A stretch of DNA of 64,000 bases from Zoogloea sp. 1C4 (GTDB lineage Bacteria > Pseudomonadota > Gammaproteobacteria > Burkholderiales > Rhodocyclaceae), in the NCBI RefSeq assembly GCF_009469605.1, contig NZ_SSXU01000006.1, forward strand, positions 242,935-306,934, read 5' to 3'. The notes below the pieces were generated by a model. That model ran no database searches and was not told the DNA's origin. It was given only the letters and a program-made list of their open reading frames with translations. Shown here in pieces: positions 59,422-64,000 of the stretch; position 1 is the stretch's first letter; the number at the start of each line of letters is the position of its first letter. The position numbers were made by a program, and so were the translations under genes.

Positions 59422-59859
59422 TCACGCGGCCTGGAGCAGCCTGAGGCAGGGCAGCGACGCGGCCAGATCTAGCGCGGTGAAGTCGTCGTGGTTGGCGAGC
59501 CGTGGGTTGGCGCCGCGCTCCAGCAGCAGCTGCACCAGATCGGGCTTGCTGTTGGAGGCCACGTACATCAGGCAGGTGGCGCCGGTGTCGTTCTGGCGGT
59601 CGATGTCGATGCCGGCCTGGAGCAGGCGGTCGATGATCGCGTGGCTGCCGTTGTAGCAGGCCAGCCACAGGGCGTTGCAGCCGTCGGCGTTGGACACGGC
59701 CACATCCACGCCCCAGGTGAGGAGCTCATCCACCACGTCGAGCCGGCCTTCCTTGGCGGCGCGCATCAGCGGCGTGAAGCGCCGGTCCGGCTGCAGGGCC
59801 GAAGGCCTGGCGGGGTCGAAGCCGTGGGTGGCGAAGTATTCGGCGAGGGCTGGGGTCAT
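59422..59859 (-). CDS. Ankyrin repeat protein
   Basis: Cytoplasmic protein of 145 aa with three to four ankyrin repeats: RFTPLMRAAKEGRLDVVDELLTWGVDV (~27-53), GCNALWLACYNGSHAIIDRLLQAGIDI (~59-85), GATCLMYVASNSKPDLVQLLLERGANP (~92-118), and a partial fourth. There is no signal peptide. The start codon overlaps the stop of the SagB-like gene (ATGA), so it is its downstream partner. Binding partner unknown. Confidence 0.85.
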   Translation of the reverse strand: MTPALAEYFATHGFDPARPSALQPDRRFTPLMRAAKEGRLDVVDELLTWGVDVAVSNADGCNALWLACYNGSHAIIDRLLQAGIDIDRQNDTGATCLMYVASNSKPDLVQLLLERGANPRLANHDDFTALDLAASLPCLRLLQAA

Positions 59860-61544
59860 GAATTGTCCTGTTGTCGTTGAGGATAGGGTGGGCTGGTCTC
59901 GATGCGCGCATCCGTCACCGGCGTGCCCACGGTGAAGTGATAGACGCTCTGCCAGCGGGTGCCGGCGAGGCCGAAGGCCTGATGCACCGGCTCGTCGAAG
60001 AAGCAGCCGATGCCGGTGCCGCGCACGCCGGCGGCTTCGGCTTCGAGGTACAGCACCTGCCCGACGATGCCGGCCTCGCGGAGCAGGCTGCGGTAGGCGT
60101 GGCCGTCGCTGCCCAGGCGGGCGAAATCCGCCACCATGCCCAGCGAGAAGGCGCTGGTGGAGGCGATGTCCTGATGGCACGACAGGGATCGAGCGAGGCG
60201 CTGGACTTCCTGCAGCCCCAGCGCCGCCAACTGGACGAGGCCCAGGTGGGGCGGGCAATCCGGCGCGAAGTCCGCCGCCGCGCGCGGCGTGCCCAGGTCG
60301 GCAGGGATCGCCGCGTCCGGCGTGCGGGGCAGCAGGTAGAGGCCGGTCGGCAGGCCGTCCACGCGCATCACGAAGAGCAGCAGGTGAATCGCCGGGTCGG
60401 CCTCCTGGGCGGTGAAGGGTGCGCGGGGGCGGGGCAGCAGGGCGTCGAGCATCCGGTAGAAGTCTGCCCGGTGCAGGGTCTGGCGCGGGTCGAAGCGCTG
60501 GCCGCTGCGGCGCTGGCGGATCAGCCTTGAGGCGCCGATCATGGCCGGGTGCGGCGGCAGCGCGGGCAGCGGCGGAAACACCGGGTGCAGCGCCGGCAGT
60601 GCATCCTCCGGGCGGCGGCTGAAGCGGGCGGCCTTGTCGACGATCGGCCAGCGGTAGCCCGGCGACGGGTCGATGGCGCTCGGGCGGCCGTGCCAGCTAG
60701 CGGGGGCGATCCAGTCCAGCAGCGCCGGCCCGGTGGGCAGGGCGTGGATGCCGGGGGCGCGGATCGCCAGCAGGATCTCGGGCTCTTCGTCTTCGGTGAA
60801 AGAGAAGCGGCCGGTGGGGAAGTCCTCCTCCCGATCCAGCCCCAGCAGCCGGGCGAGGGTGCCGGAGGGGAGCGTCAGCGGCGCGACCTTCCAGCCGAGC
60901 AGCGCCGCGGCGTAGGCCAGCGCCGCTACCGCGTGGCCCACGTCGAGCTGGCAGTAGCGGAAGGCCCGCTCGCCGTACTTCCATGCTTCGCGCCACATCA
61001 CGCTGGAAAGCCCCACCGCCAACCAGCGGCCGCCATCAGGGGCGACGAGCGCGCGGCCTTCGAGGGCGTGTTCCTCGGGGTCGTAGTGATGCAGCCCGTC
61101 GGCCACCCCTTCCACCCCCGACGCCAATACGTAAGCCTCGACCGGATGCAGGTTGCCCGACGACGGGTTGCAGCGCAGCGCCCAGCGGCTGGGGCCCCAG
61201 CTCTTCCACGCGGAGAGGCCGAAGGCCAGCTCCAGCAGCGCGCCAAGGCTGGTCGCGTCCGCCGGGATGGGCGTTGCCGGCGGCGCATCCAGATCGCCGA
61301 AGGGCCGCTCGAAGCGGTCGGCAGCCAGCGGCAGCAGCGAAACCGGTGCACCGGCGTAGTGCCGGAAGGCGGCGGGCTGGGCGTCCCAGTCGAGCTGACC
61401 GGGGCCTTCGGCGAAGGCCTCGAAGCGGTGGCGGGTGCGGGCGTGGTAGGCGGCGAGGGGGTTGTCGGGGGCGACGGGGTTTTGTGGGATATCCGACACG
61501 ATTGGCGTTTCCGGTGGGTTTGGGCTTCTTTTAGCAAAGGCCAT
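59856..61544 (-). CDS. SagB/ThcOx-type nitroreductase-fold dehydrogenase, tandem domains
   Basis: Protein of 562 aa with two nitroreductase-like halves. The N-half (~30-260) shows RWALRCNPSSGNLHPVEAYVL and VGHAVAALAYAAALLGW. The C-half (~330-555) shows LIRQRRSGQRFDPRQTLHRADFYRMLDAL and GTGIGCFFDEPVHQAFGL. Such SagB-type proteins use FMN to oxidise azolines in peptide maturation or act in other oxidations; no precursor peptide or cyclodehydratase is next to it. The start may be the ATG at 61544 or a GTG at 61499. A NifA-like site (61483-61498) overlaps that region. Confidence 0.78.
   Translation of the reverse strand: MAFAKRSPNPPETPIVSDIPQNPVAPDNPLAAYHARTRHRFEAFAEGPGQLDWDAQPAAFRHYAGAPVSLLPLAADRFERPFGDLDAPPATPIPADATSLGALLELAFGLSAWKSWGPSRWALRCNPSSGNLHPVEAYVLASGVEGVADGLHHYDPEEHALEGRALVAPDGGRWLAVGLSSVMWREAWKYGERAFRYCQLDVGHAVAALAYAAALLGWKVAPLTLPSGTLARLLGLDREEDFPTGRFSFTEDEEPEILLAIRAPGIHALPTGPALLDWIAPASWHGRPSAIDPSPGYRWPIVDKAARFSRRPEDALPALHPVFPPLPALPPHPAMIGASRLIRQRRSGQRFDPRQTLHRADFYRMLDALLPRPRAPFTAQEADPAIHLLLFVMRVDGLPTGLYLLPRTPDAAIPADLGTPRAAADFAPDCPPHLGLVQLAALGLQEVQRLARSLSCHQDIASTSAFSLGMVADFARLGSDGHAYRSLLREAGIVGQVLYLEAEAAGVRGTGIGCFFDEPVHQAFGLAGTRWQSVYHFTVGTPVTDARIETSPPYPQRQQDNS
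61483..61498 (+). promoter_or_regulatory. NifA-type upstream activator site for the nafY-like gene
   Basis: TGTGGGATATCCGACA matches TGT-N10-ACA and lies ~95 bases before the -24 box at 61594. It is located within the 5' end of the opposite-strand SagB-like gene. Confidence 0.6.
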
Positions 61545-61593
61545 GCCTGCGAGAAATCAAGCAGTTAGCGACGCGCGGGCGCTGGCGCGCGGC

Positions 61594-61609
61594 TGGCACC
61601 ATCTCTGCA
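61594..61609 (+). promoter_or_regulatory. Sigma-54 promoter of the nafY-like gene
   Basis: TGGCACCATCTCTGCA satisfies GG-N10-GC with a perfect TGGCAC -24 box. Predicted transcription start is ~61620, 48 bases before the ATG. Confidence 0.75.
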
Positions 61610-61667
61610 AGGGGAAGGGGAAAACACCCACAACACCCAACAACCCCCACTTCGCAGAGACCCAACC

Positions 61668-62402
61668 ATGGATACCAGAAGCAAACCCCCGGTGACCCGG
61701 GAAGCCGCCCTGCGCATCGCCCTGGCGGCCCGGGCCATGCCCAACGCGTCCTTGTCGAGCCTGATCGAGCTGCTGCAGCGTCGGCTGGGCGACGAGATCG
61801 ACGAGGAGATGCTCCGTCAGGTCACGGTGACGATGCTCAAGACCGGTTTCGCCAGCGCGGATGGCGAGGAGGACGGCGAGGACATCGGGATCGGCCTTGA
61901 AGCCATGAAGCTGGCGGTGCGCATCCTGTGGGGCGACACCCAGGGCGACGACTCGCTGCCCAAGATCGAACCCTACGACGAAGGCGACATGCCTGGCTCG
62001 GTGCGGGTGGCGGTGGCCTCCGACAAGGGTGACACGCTCTCCGGCCACTTCGGATCGTGCCTGCGCTTTCTGGTGTACCAGGTGTCGCCCGACGAGATCC
62101 GCCTGGTGGACATCCGCGACACGATGGACGCCGACCTGGCCGAGGACAAGAACCTGTGGCGCGCCCAGCTCATCGGCGATTGCCACGTGTGCTACGTGGT
62201 GTCCATTGGCGGCCCGGCGGCGGCCAAGGTGATCCGCGCCGACATCTACCCCATCAAGATCGCCGACGGCGGCCCGGCGCTGGAGATCGTCTCCCAGTTC
62301 CAGAAGGCGATGGTCGATTCCCCCCCGCCCTGGCTGCTCAAGGTGCTGGGCGTGGCGGCAGAAAAGCGCCTGAAGAACTACAGCGCCCAGGAAGAGGAAT
62401 GA
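61668..62402 (+). CDS. nafY: NafY/NifX-like FeMo-cofactor binding protein
   Basis: Protein of 244 aa, the same size class as Azotobacter NafY (gamma protein). The N-terminal domain (~10-95, helical: ALRIALAARAMPNASLSSLIELLQRRLGDEIDEEML) fits the dinitrogenase-binding domain. The C-terminal Nitro_FeMo-Co domain (~108-215) carries the HFG motif in DTLSGHFGSCLRFLVY, the presumed FeMo-co ligand His, and DGGPALEIVSQF. It would hold FeMo-co for insertion into apo-dinitrogenase. Sigma-54 and NifA-like sites precede it. NifY or NifX naming is equally possible. Confidence 0.85.
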   Translation: MDTRSKPPVTREAALRIALAARAMPNASLSSLIELLQRRLGDEIDEEMLRQVTVTMLKTGFASADGEEDGEDIGIGLEAMKLAVRILWGDTQGDDSLPKIEPYDEGDMPGSVRVAVASDKGDTLSGHFGSCLRFLVYQVSPDEIRLVDIRDTMDADLAEDKNLWRAQLIGDCHVCYVVSIGGPAAAKVIRADIYPIKIADGGPALEIVSQFQKAMVDSPPPWLLKVLGVAAEKRLKNYSAQEEE

Positions 62403-62425
62403 GCCCTCCGGCGCTTTGCGGCACC

Positions 62426-62445
62426 GGCCGGGTGTTGGCCCGGCC
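62426..62445. terminator. GC-rich hairpin between convergent genes
   Basis: Perfect 7-base stem GGCCGGG with CCCGGCC around TGTTGG, between the stops of the nafY-like gene and the 84-aa gene. There is no strong T-run, so it is a possible two-way terminator. Confidence 0.45.
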
Positions 62446-62458
62446 AGCAGCCTCGGCT

Positions 62459-62713
62459 TTACACCCGCGCCATCTGCGCCGGCGACAGCCCCACCTGCGT
62501 GGTGAGCGTGCCTTCGTCGCCGTTCCACCACAGGGCTACCCAGGCGGTGCCGTCCGGGTCGATGCGTTCGACCTCGCAGACGGCGCCGATCATGTCCTCG
62601 AACATGATCAGCTCGTCCTCGTCCAGATCGGGGTCGAGGTTGATTTCGAGGACGCGGACCGGATCGCCAATGGCGACGGGCGTGCCCTTGTGGTCGATGG
62701 TGGTGGCTGGCAT
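62459..62713 (-). CDS. Hypothetical protein with sigma-54 promoter, nif-associated
   Basis: Small acidic cytoplasmic protein of 84 aa, not recognised with certainty. It looks like an SH3-type beta barrel: DHKGTPVAIGDPVRVLEINLDPDLD, then DMIGAVCEVERIDPDGTAWVALWWNGDEG. This recalls small NifZ/NifT-like or carboxysome-type SH3 proteins only in shape. It lies between nafY-like and nifF, and a consensus-perfect -24/-12 promoter sits 80-95 bases before its ATG. That makes it a likely nitrogen-fixation-regulon member. Confidence 0.72.
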   Translation of the reverse strand: MPATTIDHKGTPVAIGDPVRVLEINLDPDLDEDELIMFEDMIGAVCEVERIDPDGTAWVALWWNGDEGTLTTQVGLSPAQMARV

Positions 62714-62751
62714 GGCTGGCTCCGTGGGGTTGGCTTGAATGTGCCTGGCGA

Positions 62752-62767
62752 TGTCGGCAAAGCGACA
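62752..62767. promoter_or_regulatory. NifA-type site in the divergent nifF region
   Basis: TGTCGGCAAAGCGACA is an exact TGT-N10-ACA match between the 84-aa gene and nifF. It is only ~20 bases upstream of a possible nifF -24 box and downstream of the opposite promoter, so spacing is unusual. Confidence 0.5.
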
Positions 62768-62792
62768 GCCGCCGGGGTTTTGAACGGTGGCG

Positions 62793-62808
62793 TGCAATCG
62801 GCGTGCCA
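62793..62808 (-). promoter_or_regulatory. Sigma-54 promoter, perfect consensus, toward the 84-aa gene
   Basis: On the minus strand TGGCACGCCGATTGCA equals the TGGCACG-N4-TTGCA consensus. Predicted start is ~62782, leader ~70 bases. A weaker plus-strand -24/-12 (62788-62803) overlaps it and could serve nifF. Confidence 0.78.
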
Positions 62809-62837
62809 CCCCGTCTGATCGAAGCTCGGGAGCGAAC

Positions 62838-63398
62838 ATGAACAAGATTGGCCTTTTCTTCGGCACCGAAACCGGCACCACCCGCCTGGTGGCCAAGAAG
62901 CTGCACAAGAAGATCGGCGAGGACATCTGCGACAAGCCGATCAATGTCAACCGCATCACCCCCGCCGAGATGCTGCAGTACGACGCGCTGATCCTCGGCA
63001 CGCCCAGCTACGGCGAGGGCGACATCCCCGGCAAGGGCGCGTCCGGCTGCTTCGAGCCCAACTGGGAGGAGTTTCTCGCTCAGTTCGACACCGCGCCGGA
63101 TCTCACCGGCAAGCGCGTCGCCTTCTTCGGCCTCGGCGCCCAGGAGCGCTACTCCGAGCGCTTCTGCAGCTCGCTCTTCGCGCTCTACAAGGTCTTCAAG
63201 GATTGGGGCGCCGAGATCGTCGGCGACTGGCCGACCGACGGCTACACCTTCGCCCACTCGGCGGCGGTGGTGGATGGCCGCTTCGTCGGCCTCGTCATCG
63301 ACCAGCGCACGCAAGGCATGTTCACCGACGAGCGCATCGACACCTGGCTGGCGCAGGTCAAGCCCCTGCTTCTGGAGAAGACCACCGCGGCCGCCTGA
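62838..63398 (+). CDS. nifF: Long-chain flavodoxin NifF
   Basis: Flavodoxin of 186 aa, the long-chain type with the ~20-residue insertion. The FMN phosphate loop is FFGTETGTTRLVAKK at residues 7-21, with LGTPSYGEGDIPGKGASGCFEPNWEEF near 53-80 and GLGAQERYSERFCSSL near 95-110. It passes electrons from NifJ to nitrogenase reductase under nitrogen fixation. Start at 62838 has GGGAG upstream. With nifJ 17 kb away and the nafY-like gene beside it, a nif role is firm. Confidence 0.92.
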   Translation: MNKIGLFFGTETGTTRLVAKKLHKKIGEDICDKPINVNRITPAEMLQYDALILGTPSYGEGDIPGKGASGCFEPNWEEFLAQFDTAPDLTGKRVAFFGLGAQERYSERFCSSLFALYKVFKDWGAEIVGDWPTDGYTFAHSAAVVDGRFVGLVIDQRTQGMFTDERIDTWLAQVKPLLLEKTTAAA

Positions 63399-63403
63399 AC
63401 ACC

Positions 63404-63477
63404 CTGTAGGTCGGACTTCAGTCCGACAACACGGCCGGTTCGGGGGTGCTCTTGTCGGACTGAAGTCCGACCTACAG
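63404..63477. repeat. Paired-hairpin repeat, family A copy 4
   Basis: Left arm starts CTGTAGGTCGGACTTCAGTC and the right arm is its complement at 63454-63477, with ~26 unique bases between. It lies six bases after the nifF stop and before the rhodanese gene, a likely terminator position. Confidence 0.87.
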
Positions 63478-63534
63478 ACCAACCCGGCCTTTGCTTTCCA
63501 ACTATTCCCGATGAACTCGCAAGAGGAACCACCC

Positions 63535-63807
63535 ATGACCTACCACTGCATCCCCGCCGCCGACGCCGTGGCGCTGATCCGCAGCGAACCGGGCGTTGCG
63601 CTCATCGACGTGCGCGACATGGCGAGCTACCAGCGCGGCCACATCGACGGCGCCGCCCATCTGGCCGAAGACCGCTTCTTTGCCTGGACGCGCCGCCTCG
63701 ACAAGGCCGCGCCGGTGCTCATCTACTGCTACCACGGCAACGCCAGCAAGACCTACGCCCAGATGTTTGTAAGCGTCCAGCCAAGTCATCTCCTCAGTCG
63801 CTCGTAA
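63535..63807 (+). pseudogene. GlpE-like rhodanese, 3' end replaced by IS66-family element
   Basis: The sulfurtransferase domain starts normally (MTYHCIPAADAVALIRSEPG, then DVRDMASYQRGHIDGAAHL) and reaches the active-site loop CYHGNAS with its catalytic Cys near residue 68. After TYAQMF (base 63768) the sequence becomes the left end of an IS66-family element (GTAAGCG). The remaining 13 codons and the stop at 63807 are IS-derived. Intact relatives have about 105 residues; the last helix and strand are missing here. Rhodaneses of this kind often accompany nifF; activity is doubtful. Confidence 0.85.
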
Positions 63808-64000
63808 TCCCCTGACGATCATGTCCTCCAACACCATCTTCTGGAGGACACATGGACGCTTCAACAGTCAATCTTCCCACCGCCGGTCGGCGTCGTGGTC
63901 GGTACAGCGACACCTTTAAGGCAGAGATCGTGGCCGCGTGCAAGGCACCCGGCGTTTCAACGGCTGCGGTTGCGCTGGCCAACGGCCTCAATGCCAACCT
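63769..64000 (+). mobile_element. IS66-family insertion sequence, left end, partial
   Basis: Begins with the IS66-type terminus GTAAGCG at 63769, immediately after the rhodanese reading frame is broken, and continues past the window end. The first gene (tnpA) starts 83 bases in. The right end and target duplication lie outside. Confidence 0.8.
63852..64000 (+). CDS. tnpA: IS66-family accessory protein TnpA (partial)
   Basis: The first 49 residues of the small helix-turn-helix TnpA of IS66 elements are visible: RRRGRYSDTFKAEIVAACK followed by PGVSTAAVALANGLNANL. The ATG has GGAGG 5 bases upstream. The gene runs beyond the window; TnpB and TnpC are expected downstream. A good match to the family start, so interruption rather than decay is the likely state. 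Confidence 0.88.
   Translation, partial: MDASTVNLPTAGRRRGRYSDTFKAEIVAACKAPGVSTAAVALANGLNAN

Noticed and set aside
62788..62803. Strong plus-strand sigma-54 promoter for nifF
   Set aside because: GG-N10-GC fits, but the -12 box (CGGC) is poor and the site overlaps a perfect consensus on the opposite strand. Kept only as a possible weak nifF promoter.

Overview
The window reads as the chromosome of a GC-rich, respiratory, nitrogen-fixing betaproteobacterium, most likely Rhodocyclales (Azoarcus/Aromatoleum/Thauera/Azospira type). The evidence is a cbb3-oxidase assembly gene (ccoG), multihaem cytochromes, nif-type genes with sigma-54/NifA-like sites, and strong GC3 bias that leaves long open antisense frames over most genes. 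No rRNA or CRISPR array was seen; one tRNA-Leu(UAA) is present.

Layout. 1-4.6 kb: ccoG, a sirohaem nitrite/sulfite reductase with its DUF934 partner, and a Sel1/lytic transglycosylase, followed by an unusual 21-bp minisatellite. 5-10.2 kb: aldehyde dehydrogenase, SGNH hydrolase + OafA-type acyltransferase + K+ channel, and an HD-GYP protein. 10.2-14.3 kb: a secreted hypothetical protein whose upstream region holds an intact ISAs1-family IS (10-bp target duplication), a palindrome-rich spacer, a cupin, and paired-hairpin repeats. 14.3-31.1 kb, all on the minus strand: a YbaL-type antiporter, then a large module for the plant hormone indole-3-acetic acid. Its catabolic operon has the order iacH-A-B-I-C-D-E-F-G plus a tautomerase. 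It is followed by a branched-chain-type ABC importer (binding protein, LivH, fused LivM-LivG, LivF), a hemerythrin and a MarR regulator (probable iacR).

31.1-41.4 kb, plus strand: a candidate new periplasmic redox system. A -24/-12 promoter with an upstream 12-bp inverted repeat precedes a small exported protein and a protein built from 12-residue Met-rich repeats. These are followed by a pentahaem cytochrome c, a DmsA-like Tat-exported molybdoenzyme with a Cys-to-His change in its FS0 motif, a DmsB-like FeS subunit and a TorD/DmsD chaperone. After a terminator come a ferredoxin-type protein, a haem-motif (CGGCH) membrane histidine kinase and an NtrC-type regulator. I infer that the two-component pair drives the sigma-54 promoter, and that the enzyme may reduce S-oxides, possibly the oxidised methionines of the repeat protein.

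41.4-64 kb: nifJ (with NifA-like and sigma-54 sites) and a DHOD-like protein, a lipoprotein, an ATP-grasp protein, an arylsulfatase/octahaem-TPR cytochrome pair with IclR and LysR regulators, pirin and a WrbA-like flavoprotein. Then DUF1178, tRNA-Leu, minCDE, an Hsp33 that lacks all zinc cysteines, an ArsC-like protein, ankyrin and SagB-type proteins. The window ends with a small nif group: nafY-like, an 84-aa protein behind a consensus-perfect sigma-54 promoter, flavodoxin nifF, and a rhodanese cut by an IS66-family element that runs off the end.
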